Assembly: GCF_002251735.1 (NCBI RefSeq)
Contig: NZ_NOXS01000031.1
Span: 303,731 to 367,730, forward strand
Source: Elstera cyanobacteriorum
Lineage (GTDB): Bacteria > Pseudomonadota > Alphaproteobacteria > Elsterales > Elsteraceae
Reading direction: 5' to 3'
DNA length: 64,000 bases
Shown: positions 51,341-60,272 of the stretch, in pieces
Position numbering within the stretch: position 1 is the stretch's first letter
How the letters are laid out: each line of letters opens with the position of its first letter
Notes under the pieces: model-generated
Database searches by the model: none
What the model saw: the letters and a program-made list of their open reading frames with translations, nothing else
What the model was told of the DNA's origin: nothing
Program-made: the position numbers and the translations under genes

Positions 51341-52079
51341 CCGCCAAGCCGTTCTATTGGTGGGCGGGCGTGGCACCCGGCTGGGGGATTTGACGGCCCG
51401 CACGCCGAAACCCCTGCTACCGGTTGCCGGGCGACCGTTTCTGTCCCATCTCGTCGAACGGCTGGCGGTCCAGGGGTTCCGCGATATTCTGTTGCTGACC
51501 GGCTATCTGGCGGAGGCGTTTCAGGCGTTTCAGGCGGATTGGTCGGCGCGGGGCGTCACGATAACCTGCCGGGTCGAGACGGAACCGGCGGGGACCGGCG
51601 GCGCCTTGCACCTAGCCCTGCCGGAGCTTGCGCCGGACTTCCTAGTGTTGAACGGCGACTCGCTGTTCGCGATTGATCTTGCGGATTTCCTGGCCTCGCC
51701 ACTGCCGCCGGGGGTAGACGGGCGCCTTGCCCTGCGCCGGGTGCCGACGACCGACCGGTATGGCACCGTGACACTGGCCGATGGGCGGATCACGGGCTTC
51801 CAGCCGCGCGCGGCGGCACCGGGGCCGGGAGTGATCAATGCTGGGGTTTATTGGCTGCGCCGGGAAGCGGTGACCGAAGCGCACGCGTTGCCCTGTTCGC
51901 TGGAGGCCGATATTTTCCCCGGACTTGCGCAGGCCGGACGGCTGGAAGGCCGGATTTTGGACGGCTATTTTCTCGATATCGGCGTACCGGATGATTTTGC
52001 CCGCGCGCAGGTGGATTTTGCCCCCGGCGGGGCTGCGGCGCTTTATAACGGCACGGGGCAGGCGGAAGCAGGGGCGTAA
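51333..52079 (+). CDS. Sugar-1-phosphate nucleotidyltransferase (HddC-like)
   Basis: This 248-residue nucleotidyltransferase has the signature LVGGRGTRLGDLTARTPKPL, then LPVAGRPFL, the metal site LVLNGDSLF and GVINAGVYWL. It resembles HddC and the RmlA-like short form, which activate heptose- or hexose-1-phosphate with GTP, CTP or UTP. With the GHMP kinase at 46138 it forms the activation part of the cassette. The nucleotide used cannot be decided by eye. Confidence 0.88.
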   Translation: MSSRQAVLLVGGRGTRLGDLTARTPKPLLPVAGRPFLSHLVERLAVQGFRDILLLTGYLAEAFQAFQADWSARGVTITCRVETEPAGTGGALHLALPELAPDFLVLNGDSLFAIDLADFLASPLPPGVDGRLALRRVPTTDRYGTVTLADGRITGFQPRAAAPGPGVINAGVYWLRREAVTEAHALPCSLEADIFPGLAQAGRLEGRILDGYFLDIGVPDDFARAQVDFAPGGAAALYNGTGQAEAGA

Positions 52080-52085
52080 GGCAAG

Positions 52086-52937
52086 ATGCAAGATCATTTC
52101 GGTTTCAGGCCCGGCCAGCGGCCCGCGCCGTCCCCGGGGGTGCCGCTCTATACGCTGATCACCATCGTGCGTAACGCCGTGGGCAGCATCGAGCAGACCC
52201 TGCGCAGTGTCGAGCGGCAGACCTATCCCGCCATCGAGTATATTGTCGTCGATGCCGCCTCGACCGATGGCACCGTCGAGGTTTTACGTCGTTACGAGCA
52301 TCTTATTAGCGTTTGGTGCTCCGAACCCGATCAAGGCCATGCCGATGGTCAGAACAAGGGCGTTCGGCAGGCCAATGGGCAGTTTATCGGCTTCGTCTAT
52401 GCCGATGATTGGCTGCCCGACGATTTCGTTGAAACATCCGTTGCGTCCCTGCTGCGCGACGGGGCCGATTTCGTTTTCGGCGATATGGATTACCATATGG
52501 ACGGAGAGTTTCTGTTCACCATCCCCGGCGATCCCGAATATCGCACGCGCATACACTACCGCGCGCCGGTGATGAATTACCCGACCCTGACGGCCCATCG
52601 TCGTGTTTTCGATGGGGTAGGGCTATTCAACCCCGCGTATCGTGTGGCGCCGGACTATGAATGGCTGTTCCGGGTTGATCGCGCGGGCTTCCGTGGGTGT
52701 CATGATCCCGCCATCCGCTATCATTTTGCGCTTGGGGGCAATTCCAGCCAATATGCCACGCGGTCGGCCTTGGAGGTTGCCCGTGCGCTCTGCGCCCAGG
52801 GGGCTAATCCCTTGCGGGTCTGGTCCTATGCTTGCGTACGCATCGCCTTCCATGCCGTGGATGAGCGCCTACGCCGCTATGTTTCCCCTGCAGTTTACGC
52901 GCGGGTACGGGCGGTTCGCAAAGCGATTAGCGGTTAG
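52086..52937 (+). CDS. Glycosyltransferase family 2
   Basis: This 283-residue inverting GT-A glycosyltransferase has TLITIVRNAVGSIEQTLRSV, then VDAASTDGTVEVL for nucleotide binding, the DxD-type YADDWLPDDF and a catalytic region near YEWLFRV. It resembles WcaA-type transferases that act on polyprenyl-linked sugars. It is the last gene of the plus-strand operon and overlaps the convergent FkbM gene by 11 bp. Confidence 0.9.
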   Translation: MQDHFGFRPGQRPAPSPGVPLYTLITIVRNAVGSIEQTLRSVERQTYPAIEYIVVDAASTDGTVEVLRRYEHLISVWCSEPDQGHADGQNKGVRQANGQFIGFVYADDWLPDDFVETSVASLLRDGADFVFGDMDYHMDGEFLFTIPGDPEYRTRIHYRAPVMNYPTLTAHRRVFDGVGLFNPAYRVAPDYEWLFRVDRAGFRGCHDPAIRYHFALGGNSSQYATRSALEVARALCAQGANPLRVWSYACVRIAFHAVDERLRRYVSPAVYARVRAVRKAISG

Positions 52938-53754
52938 CAAAGGACGCAAAGCTGGCGAGGGGCGGAATCTGATCGGGCATTAGGGCGAAATAATTGACGA
53001 CACCCTGAATAGGTTCGGTAACCGAAATGAATACACCGTCCTGATCGGTGAGAATCACATAACCAAGGTGGTGGAGCGGCCCGAAAACATCCGGCCAATC
53101 ATACCCCGCGCGCCGTAGATGCGCTGGCTCGCATTCAAAGAAAATCCAGGGGTGATGCTGGGTTAGAAGCTCTGCCATCCCCGCTAGGGCTGGCGGTTCG
53201 TATCCCTCGATATCGATTTTCAGAAGTACCGGCGGGGCAAGGCGGATCGTGCCTGCGGCAATCAACCCATCCAGTCTTTTTAACGTAACCGCTTGGGTTG
53301 CCCTGTGATCGGCGGGAGGCGGCCCATCCAGAATATAACCTAAGCCGCTGACGGGGGTACCCGTGGCGTCTTGCGGAACGGCTAAGGTCGCCGTCTGATC
53401 GTTTTCGGCCAAGCCGACGGGGAGGAGGGTGAGCGCTGGTAGGCCCGCCAAGTTCCGAAGAGCGAGCGCGTAAGCCTCGGCATTTGGTTCGAACCCATAA
53501 AGCGGGACGCCGGGGCGGCGATGACGGGCAAGAAACCAGCTAAACCGCCCGATATTCACACCAACATCGATAATTGTTCCGGCCTGCCCGGCGAGCGCGG
53601 CCAAGAGCCGTTGGGTTGCAGCAGTTTCAGGCACACCGAAAGCACCGATCCGGCGGAGCACGGCGTGATAGAGGGCATGGGCGTAACGGGTCGCCCCTTC
53701 ACCGAAGGTTGCCCGCAACAGGCGTTTGGTGAGCATTCGGCCTGCGGCGATCAT
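52927..53754 (-). CDS. FkbM-family methyltransferase
   Basis: This 275-residue SAM-dependent methyltransferase has motif I IIDVGVNIGRFSWFLAR, the acidic YGFEPN, and LLKIDIEGYEPPALAG, which is diagnostic of the FkbM family. Members O-methylate sugars in polysaccharides and natural products. Its ATG overlaps the stop of the upstream glycosyltransferase. The protein probably decorates the exopolysaccharide repeat unit. Confidence 0.9.
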   Translation of the reverse strand: MIAAGRMLTKRLLRATFGEGATRYAHALYHAVLRRIGAFGVPETAATQRLLAALAGQAGTIIDVGVNIGRFSWFLARHRRPGVPLYGFEPNAEAYALALRNLAGLPALTLLPVGLAENDQTATLAVPQDATGTPVSGLGYILDGPPPADHRATQAVTLKRLDGLIAAGTIRLAPPVLLKIDIEGYEPPALAGMAELLTQHHPWIFFECEPAHLRRAGYDWPDVFGPLHHLGYVILTDQDGVFISVTEPIQGVVNYFALMPDQIPPLASFASFANR

Positions 53755-55004
53755 CGAACGTCCTCCCGATGGAGTTTGGAGAGGGAAGCCAGCGTTTGAT
53801 GCAGGCTTTGTCCCCGGTCATGCCACTGGAACCCCTCTCGGCACGCATCGAAGGCCGCCGTTTGGAGGGCGTTCAATCCGTCGAAATCATCGATACTCCG
53901 GCGGATACCGTCGACCAAAGACGGAAAATCACGGAAGAAACGCACGGATTTCCCATCGATCAACGGTACCTCCGCCAGGGAACCCGCTAAGGCGAAGAGC
54001 GGGCAGCGCTGAAACACAGCATTCAGCACTTTCAGCTTGAACCCGCCGCCGACCCGCTCGGGAACGATGCTCATGCGCGCGCCCGCAAGATAGGGCTCGA
54101 CAGCCTCGACCCGTCCATGAATGGCAACATTGGGAAAGCGGTGACGCCAGTGGTCTAGAACTGCGGCTGGCCCGGCGCCAACAATGTCGATGCCAATACC
54201 GTCATGGGCAAGCGGGGCCGCCGCCGCTTCAAGAAACTCAACAAGATTCTGTTGTTTGACGATCCAATCGAAACTCCCGACGACGACGACACGACGGGGG
54301 GTTTCGGCGGTCAGGGTCCGCTGCGCTAGCCGGGGGCCATCATATCCAGGCACGAGACTCAGAAACCTTTGATTGGGGGCATCGGCGAGAAAATGGGCAC
54401 GATCCCCCGTCGGGCTTATGGTGGTCACAAGGTCGGCCTCGGCCAGCAGTTGGCGCTCGAGGGCCGCGATCCGCCCACCATCGATCCACTGGGCAAGACG
54501 CAGTGGCGCCAAGGCCATCGAGTGGTTGACGGCGAGCCGACGCAGGCTGGCTTCGTGATTATGCGCGACGTAGGCGAGCGTCGGGCGATGGCCTGTCACC
54601 CGTGTTGCCTCGGCCAGGAGCGGCAGGGTCCACCCCATGCTTACATAGTCGATCAAGATGGCGTCCCACGGCTGTTGGATCAGCAGCGGCCAGAGGCTTC
54701 GGCGGGGATCGGGGCCAGACAGCCGTAACGCATGCTGCGGCAAATAGGAGAAGGGATATAGCCACAGCCGATGACGGCTATTATCCCGGCACAGAACCCA
54801 GTCTGCTCCCCGGGCGGGGCCATCGGGGGGCACCGGCGCGTCTCTCCCTTGATAGGTGCAAAAGACGCTGACCCGGCACGGCTGCGCGGCCAGGGACTCG
54901 ATCAATTTGGCCGAATAGATCCGATCCCCGGCGTGGGTCGGGTAGGGGAAGAACCGGGTGAGCCACAGATAGTTTGGGCGGGCTTCGGGGGGAGAACTTG
55001 GCAT
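53751..55004 (-). CDS. Glycosyltransferase (GT4-like, GT-B fold)
   Basis: This 417-residue GT-B glycosyltransferase has an N-terminal LTRFFPYPTHAGDRIYSAKL and a C-terminal half with VVVVGSFDWIVKQQNLVEFL, DIVGAGPAAVLDHW and VPERVGGGFKLKVLNAV, the usual donor-site region. ATG 55004 overlaps the stop of the upstream polymerase gene (TGATG); a TTG one codon before is possible. It is translationally coupled on both sides. Confidence 0.88.
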   Translation of the reverse strand: MPSSPPEARPNYLWLTRFFPYPTHAGDRIYSAKLIESLAAQPCRVSVFCTYQGRDAPVPPDGPARGADWVLCRDNSRHRLWLYPFSYLPQHALRLSGPDPRRSLWPLLIQQPWDAILIDYVSMGWTLPLLAEATRVTGHRPTLAYVAHNHEASLRRLAVNHSMALAPLRLAQWIDGGRIAALERQLLAEADLVTTISPTGDRAHFLADAPNQRFLSLVPGYDGPRLAQRTLTAETPRRVVVVGSFDWIVKQQNLVEFLEAAAAPLAHDGIGIDIVGAGPAAVLDHWRHRFPNVAIHGRVEAVEPYLAGARMSIVPERVGGGFKLKVLNAVFQRCPLFALAGSLAEVPLIDGKSVRFFRDFPSLVDGIRRSIDDFDGLNALQTAAFDACREGFQWHDRGQSLHQTLASLSKLHREDVR

Positions 55005-56209
55005 CAAACCGTCCCGTCGCGGCCCGCCGCCTCCCGGGCGGTGCGGCCCCGCTCTAAACCGATGATCGCGGCTAGAACAAGATAAGCGGGTTGAATAACG
55101 GTTCCCGACGTTAGGACCATAATCATCACTGCGACAAACACCAAGACATTACTTCGGCTTGAAAAATTCATAATGAAGAGAATGGTAAGGACGATACCAA
55201 AAAAGCCGAGCTCCGCGATGAAATTTAGGGCTAAAACGTCCGATTTATAATAAGTAGCCTCAGAAATATCTAAGAACCCCCCCCAGATAGTCGGATCAAA
55301 GATCGCATGATCTTGATAGTTACCAAAACCGGTTCCGATTGGAAAGGTTTCGGCGATGACCTCGGCGGCGACGGTCGTCGATTCGAGGCGCATCTGGCTG
55401 GAAGGGTCATTCTGGTTCAGCACTTCGCTGATACGGCCACTAAACACGACCAACACCAAAAGCCCGAGGACAGCAAGAACTCCCAGACGCAGAACAAGAT
55501 TACCCCGGCGATTGATCAGCACCTGCTGGGCAATAAAAACACAGGCCATAATCAGCCCGGCGCCTGCCCCCGTTACCCCGATGGCGAGCAAATAGGCGAT
55601 CTGGGGCAGCCACAGGCGGTTCGGGCGGGTAATTAAGACGCCAAGATAAGAACTCGCCAAAGCATAACCGGCCCAGGACGGTTCCCGATGCAGGCCACTG
55701 GTGCGGTTAGCCGCAAAGCCAGACAGTGTATCGAAATCAACTATATAGAGACTGATATCTTCGCCCACCACCCTTAAAATAATCCATGAGAAAATGGCAT
55801 AAAAACAAATAATATAGTGAATCGTTATAATTCCATTTGCAAAATGAGGTCGTAGAATTATTTCGTTTTCCTTAAATAAGTCTGTTATGAGGAAACTGAC
55901 TCCAATCATCACGATAACTTGAATATAGCCGACGGTATAAATTTCCCCGACGGAAAATATTTGAAAAAAGAACAAAGCAATCGCAAAAGATATAAAGAAA
56001 ATTTGCCGTCTTGCGAGAGAAGTGGAGAGAGATATTTTGCAAAACATGAATAAATATATTATATAAATAATGATTACGGGTGTGATATACACCATATACC
56101 CCGTAATTTCGGTTAGGTTGATCAGCCAATAGACCAAACCATCCGAGTATCCAATCAGAAACCAAGCCAGGGCGTGTATCACCGACGCAATGCTCCCGCA
56201 GAAATCCAA
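55004..56209 (-). CDS. Wzy-like polysaccharide polymerase
   Basis: This is a 401-residue membrane protein with about ten hydrophobic helices and a loop containing NRTSGLHREPSWAGYALASS and PIGTGFGNYQ, the pattern of O-antigen polymerases of the exopolysaccharide type. The N-terminal half is encoded by clearly AT-richer DNA, common for wzy genes. The start is uncertain: a TTG at 56209 directly after an in-frame stop, or a GTG about ten codons later. It lies between flippase and glycosyltransferase genes. Confidence 0.82.
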   Translation of the reverse strand: MDFCGSIASVIHALAWFLIGYSDGLVYWLINLTEITGYMVYITPVIIIYIIYLFMFCKISLSTSLARRQIFFISFAIALFFFQIFSVGEIYTVGYIQVIVMIGVSFLITDLFKENEIILRPHFANGIITIHYIICFYAIFSWIILRVVGEDISLYIVDFDTLSGFAANRTSGLHREPSWAGYALASSYLGVLITRPNRLWLPQIAYLLAIGVTGAGAGLIMACVFIAQQVLINRRGNLVLRLGVLAVLGLLVLVVFSGRISEVLNQNDPSSQMRLESTTVAAEVIAETFPIGTGFGNYQDHAIFDPTIWGGFLDISEATYYKSDVLALNFIAELGFFGIVLTILFIMNFSSRSNVLVFVAVMIMVLTSGTVIQPAYLVLAAIIGLERGRTAREAAGRDGTV

Positions 56210-56236
56210 CTATTGATCCGTCCAATCATCGGGGCC

Positions 56237-57475
56237 TCACGGTCCCCGGACGGGATGGTGGCGAAGATATAGCAGACAGGCCAGCAAGACGCCTACTTCT
56301 CCGAGAACGGTGGCCCAGGCGGCTCCCGACGCCCCGAGCCCCCCGGCGAGGAGAGCGCAGAGCAGAAGGCGACCGCAGCCCGCCCCCAGGTAAATATTCC
56401 GAAGCGCCACCGCCCGCCCTGCAGGGATCAGCCATTGTACGCCGATCAGGCTATTGAGGGTGATTAGCAGCGGCAAGGGGCTGAGGAGGCGGAGCACGGG
56501 GCTCGCGGCGGTCGCGGTTGGCCCCAGGATCAGCGGCACCAACCACTCGGCGAGCAGGAACAGCATCAGGCTGCCTATCGCCGCAAGGCCGCCGATCCGA
56601 AGGGCCGACCAGCGGAAGAGCCGCGCCGCTTCCTCCGGGGCAAGGGCCATCAGGCGGCTCATCTGGGGGAACAGGGCGGTGCGGAAGACCGAGAGCAGAC
56701 TGGCGGCCGCGCGGGCCAGCTTCTCTGCCGCCACAAAAAGGCCGACCGCGATCGGATTGGCGACCGCGCCCAACACCAGCGGCAATAGGTAATCGAAAGA
56801 ACTGCTGCCGAGGTAGAGCTGGAAAATGCTTCTGCCGTCGCGCAGAACTTTAACTGCCCCGACGCAGTGCCGATGGGAAAAACCGGTCTGGCGGCGAACG
56901 ATCCATAGGCCTGCGCCGAAGACGCCCAGCCAAGCGGCGGCTTGCGCGGCGAAATAGACCCACGCATCACCCGGCCCGCGAATGCCAATCAGCAGGATAC
57001 CAACGGCGGCCAACCGCAAAACGACCGTGAGGACCCCAATTTTGCTGGCCTGCTGGGTTCCCAGAAAATACCAGAGCGGGTCATGGGCCTGCAGGACGGC
57101 GGCGGCCAGCGCCCAGAGCAGCAGGGGATCATCGACCCGGACGGGTAGAAGTCCGATGGCTGCGATCAGTACCAGCGGCAGGGCGAGCACGGCGACGGCC
57201 AATTTGGCCAGCGTCACCGCGCCAAACAGGGCGGCGAGCGCGGCGGGATCGTCGGCCCGTTGGGCGGCGGTCTGGGTGGCCGAGAGGTGAAACCCGTAAT
57301 CAAAAACGATCAGCGCCAATTGCCCCAGCGCCATCAGTTGGGCAACCTCGCCCCAGCGCTCCAGCCCCAGTGTTCGCATCAGAAAGGGCAGGGTCAGCAG
57401 AGGGATGAGGTATTGAAGGCCTTGCAGGGCAGTTAGGGCAGGAACGGCCTTGAAAACCTGTCGCGTGGCAATCAT
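56237..57475 (-). CDS. Wzx-type oligosaccharide flippase
   Basis: This is a 412-residue inner-membrane protein of the MOP/PST superfamily with 12 or so helices. The N-terminal LQGLQYLIPLLTLPFLMRTL, then GLERWGEVAQLMALGQLALIV, fits Wzx proteins. It should move the undecaprenyl-linked repeat unit to the periplasm. Its ATG overlaps the stop of the upstream FkbM gene. It is the only flippase in the window. Confidence 0.9.
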   Translation of the reverse strand: MIATRQVFKAVPALTALQGLQYLIPLLTLPFLMRTLGLERWGEVAQLMALGQLALIVFDYGFHLSATQTAAQRADDPAALAALFGAVTLAKLAVAVLALPLVLIAAIGLLPVRVDDPLLLWALAAAVLQAHDPLWYFLGTQQASKIGVLTVVLRLAAVGILLIGIRGPGDAWVYFAAQAAAWLGVFGAGLWIVRRQTGFSHRHCVGAVKVLRDGRSIFQLYLGSSSFDYLLPLVLGAVANPIAVGLFVAAEKLARAAASLLSVFRTALFPQMSRLMALAPEEAARLFRWSALRIGGLAAIGSLMLFLLAEWLVPLILGPTATAASPVLRLLSPLPLLITLNSLIGVQWLIPAGRAVALRNIYLGAGCGRLLLCALLAGGLGASGAAWATVLGEVGVLLACLLYLRHHPVRGP

Positions 57476-58239
57476 GGCGCCGAGCGTTGAAAAAGCAGAT
57501 CGGCTTGTTGAATGGCCCCCCGCCGATCCCGGGCGATTCCACCAATTCCGACCAGCCGGTAAGCCTGGGCATGAAGATGGGTCAGAATTTGGTCGGCGGT
57601 CGGTTGGCCTGCGTAAAATTCGGTAAAGGAGAGTTCGACATAGATGTAATCGATACGGGGGAGCAAGTGTTCGGCCCCTTTCAGAACCTCAAGCTCGCCG
57701 CCTTGCGTATCTATTTTCAGTAAGCAGGGGCGCAGGAGCGCCGCATCGGCCAGTAGGGCATCTAGCCGCTGAACCGCAACGGCCACCGTGCCGATCTCCT
57801 CGGTTCCCGGAGCAAAAGCAGCTTGATTATTGCTGATCGGTAGCAGCGACGAGTTATCGGAACGGCGGGAGATATGAAGGCTGGCCCGTCCCTCGGCGGC
57901 ACCTAGAGCAACCGGGTAGAGCTTTACGGCTGGATCGGCGGCAAATAGCCGCTTGAAGACGGCCACGGCTTCGGGGAAAGGCTCGAAGGCATGAATTTCG
58001 ATCGTGGGGTGCAGTCCGCGCATCAGCAGGCTGAATTGCCCGACATTGGCCCCGGCGTCGATGACGGACCCGAGCGTCAGATCGCGCATGGCGACGAAAT
58101 TCTCTAAGGACGCAGCAACGCCGAACCGCAGGCCGCGCCGAAACGCCGGGTGGCGCAGCAGCCGCAGCAGCTTAACCGCGCGCCGGAGAGGATTTCTGAG
58201 CAGACCCATTGTCGCCGCCGTTTCTAAACTCACCGGCAT
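57472..58239 (-). CDS. FkbM-family methyltransferase (second copy)
   Basis: This is a 255-residue SAM-dependent methyltransferase. Motif I is SVIDAGANVGQFSLLMRGL, then IHAFEPFPEAV and LLKIDTQGGELEVLKGAEHL. It is only distantly similar to the copy at 52927-53754, so the two probably methylate different positions. An ATG ten codons downstream (MGLLRNPL) is an alternative start. It is the first gene of the minus-strand run to 52927, with its promoter in the 185 bp shared with the FecR gene. Confidence 0.9.
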   Translation of the reverse strand: MPVSLETAATMGLLRNPLRRAVKLLRLLRHPAFRRGLRFGVAASLENFVAMRDLTLGSVIDAGANVGQFSLLMRGLHPTIEIHAFEPFPEAVAVFKRLFAADPAVKLYPVALGAAEGRASLHISRRSDNSSLLPISNNQAAFAPGTEEIGTVAVAVQRLDALLADAALLRPCLLKIDTQGGELEVLKGAEHLLPRIDYIYVELSFTEFYAGQPTADQILTHLHAQAYRLVGIGGIARDRRGAIQQADLLFQRSAP

Positions 58240-58424
58240 GGATACCAGCCCGCCGCCGTTCTGCCTAGGGTAGTGCCGTTAGAGCCAGCCGAACTGCCGC
58301 CCGACTCATAAAAAACGCCAATAATCAAGATCAGCTCTTTCAAGTTGCCGCGAGTCTTGTGTATTCTTCCCCAAATATGGGCTTATGGTGATCGGGCGGT
58401 TCGCCGCGCGATGGAGGATAGAGC

Positions 58425-60191
58425 ATGAACATTGGTTTTCGGTCCCTAATCGCGGCGGCGCTGGCCGGTACGGCCCTGACGGCGTTTTCGGCTTTTGCGG
58501 TTGACGCCGATCCCAAGGTTGTGGGCCGCGCCGCCATTGTGCAGGACGTCGTGAAGGGGCGGACAACCCTGACTGACGAACGGGTGATCAAGCTCGACGA
58601 TATTCTCTTTGCGCAAGAGCAGGTTGTCACCGGCCCGAAGTCTAAGGCGTTGATCGAGTTCCGCGACGGAACCACCCTCGAACTCGGCCCGAATGGGGCG
58701 CTGACCATTGATAAGATGGTCTTCGATCCGGAAGGCGGTAAGAAGGATAAGGCGGTCAGCATTTCGCGCGGGCTGTTCCGGCTCGTTTCGGGGGCGGCGG
58801 CGCCGGACTCGAGCACAACGATCAAGACGCCCTCGGGCACCATCGGCATCCGCGGTTCGCTGATTGCCGGGGTTGTGCCGAGCGACGCCAATCAGCCAAC
58901 CGTGTTCGTTGGCGGTAGCGGCAATTTCACGGTGACCAATGGCGCGGGGACCACTTCGTTCACCGGTGGGCAAGCGGTTGCCGTTAGTGGCCGGAATCAG
59001 GCGCCGACGCCGCCGGGCCGTGTTCCGGATGTTGTTGCCGGGGCAGTCGTTCAGTCGATTAGCAGCACGCTCGGCACGACGCCGCCTTCCACGCCACCTG
59101 CCTCGCCCGGCACGCAGCAGGCCATGAACCTGGCCAATACGGTTCCGGCAACTCAGCAGCAACAGCAGCAACAGTCGACGCAAAATAATTTGCCGACTCC
59201 TCCGGCAACAGGGGCGGTGAACCTGCCCGCCGGAACGCAGGCCGCGATCACCAATAATGCGCCGTCCACCCCGCAGCAGCAGCAGCAGATGGCCAATTAT
59301 GCGGCGCAACAGCAGCAGGTAAACGATCAGGCGCAGCAGCGGGCGACGCAGAATGTTGTGCAAGGTCTGTCGACGGTGATGAACCCGACGCAGCTTGCCA
59401 ATTCGGTCAATAACATCACGGCGGGGAACCCACGGCAGGGGCAGACGGCTCAAAACGCTTCGGGCCTGTCGCAGCAGCAGTTGGCCCAGGCGTCGACGCA
59501 AGCCGCGCTTCCGCCCGCGCTGCAGGCTGCCGTGAATAGCGGCAATGCCCAGCAGATCCAGCAGGCGGTCCAGGTTCTCTCCGGTGGCAACCCGCAGCGG
59601 GCGGCGGTCTTGGCGCAGCAGGTGGTGACCCGGGCCGAACAGATTCTGGCGACCAATCCGCAGGCTGCCGTCAATGCGGCAGCGGCGGCGTTGCAGGTTG
59701 TGGCGAACTTACCGGTCCAGACGACGGCCCCGTCGGAAACCCTGCAAACGACCGTAATCGCTGCGCGTATTTTCGTGAACCCGACCGCCCAGCGCGTTGC
59801 GCCGGAGACGGTGGCGAATGGCGCCGCGTCGGCGGCCCGTATCGTGACCAACCCCACCGTCTATCAAGCAAGCCCGCAGGCCGCCATTCAGGTGATGGCC
59901 AATGCTTATGGGACGGTCAGTTCGCCAGGGATAACTGCTACGAACCCGAATGCCCAGGCGACGGTTGCTCAGGTTTTATCGCAGGCGGCGCAGGCTAATG
60001 GTTTGAACGCGGCGAACCAGACGAACTCTGCCCAGATTCAGCAGATTCTGGGGCAGCAGGCTGTTACGTTCGCGCAACGGCCTGCTGCTGTAGATCAACA
60101 ACGAGGTGCCACCGGGGCCACCGGGGTCCTGGACCCCAGCGAAACGCCGCTGCGGTCTGAGTTGAACAGCTTCCAAGCCAGCCCGACCTAA
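58425..60191 (+). CDS. Secreted FecR-domain protein with long Q/N-rich tail
   Basis: This is a 588-residue exported protein. The signal peptide (about 1-26, ending AFSAFA) is followed by a FecR domain (about 45-185; FRDGTTLELGPNGALTIDKM and KTPSGTIGIRGSLIAG). From about residue 215 it is low in complexity, rich in Gln, Asn, Ala, Thr and Pro, with runs of Gln (up to seven) and loosely repeated blocks of about 25-35 residues (NPQAAVNAAAAALQVVANLP; NPTAQRVAPETVANGAASAA). No membrane helix or sorting signal is evident at the C-terminus. Placed at the end of the EPS locus, it may be a matrix or surface protein. Confidence 0.85.
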   Translation: MNIGFRSLIAAALAGTALTAFSAFAVDADPKVVGRAAIVQDVVKGRTTLTDERVIKLDDILFAQEQVVTGPKSKALIEFRDGTTLELGPNGALTIDKMVFDPEGGKKDKAVSISRGLFRLVSGAAAPDSSTTIKTPSGTIGIRGSLIAGVVPSDANQPTVFVGGSGNFTVTNGAGTTSFTGGQAVAVSGRNQAPTPPGRVPDVVAGAVVQSISSTLGTTPPSTPPASPGTQQAMNLANTVPATQQQQQQQSTQNNLPTPPATGAVNLPAGTQAAITNNAPSTPQQQQQMANYAAQQQQVNDQAQQRATQNVVQGLSTVMNPTQLANSVNNITAGNPRQGQTAQNASGLSQQQLAQASTQAALPPALQAAVNSGNAQQIQQAVQVLSGGNPQRAAVLAQQVVTRAEQILATNPQAAVNAAAAALQVVANLPVQTTAPSETLQTTVIAARIFVNPTAQRVAPETVANGAASAARIVTNPTVYQASPQAAIQVMANAYGTVSSPGITATNPNAQATVAQVLSQAAQANGLNAANQTNSAQIQQILGQQAVTFAQRPAAVDQQRGATGATGVLDPSETPLRSELNSFQASPT

Positions 60192-60214
60192 ACCGGCAGG
60201 CGAGCGACAAAGAC

Positions 60215-60254
60215 AAACGGGCGCCCCCAATCAGGGAGCGCCCGTTTTATTTTT
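60215..60254. terminator. Intrinsic terminator after the FecR gene
   Basis: AAACGGGCGC (60215-60224) pairs with GCGCCCGTTT (60238-60247), with CCC/GGG extending inside the loop, followed by TTTTATTTTT on the plus strand. On the minus strand the T content is lower, but it may also serve the convergent msrC gene. Confidence 0.88.
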
Positions 60255-60272
60255 AAGGGGTTTAGAGGGCGG

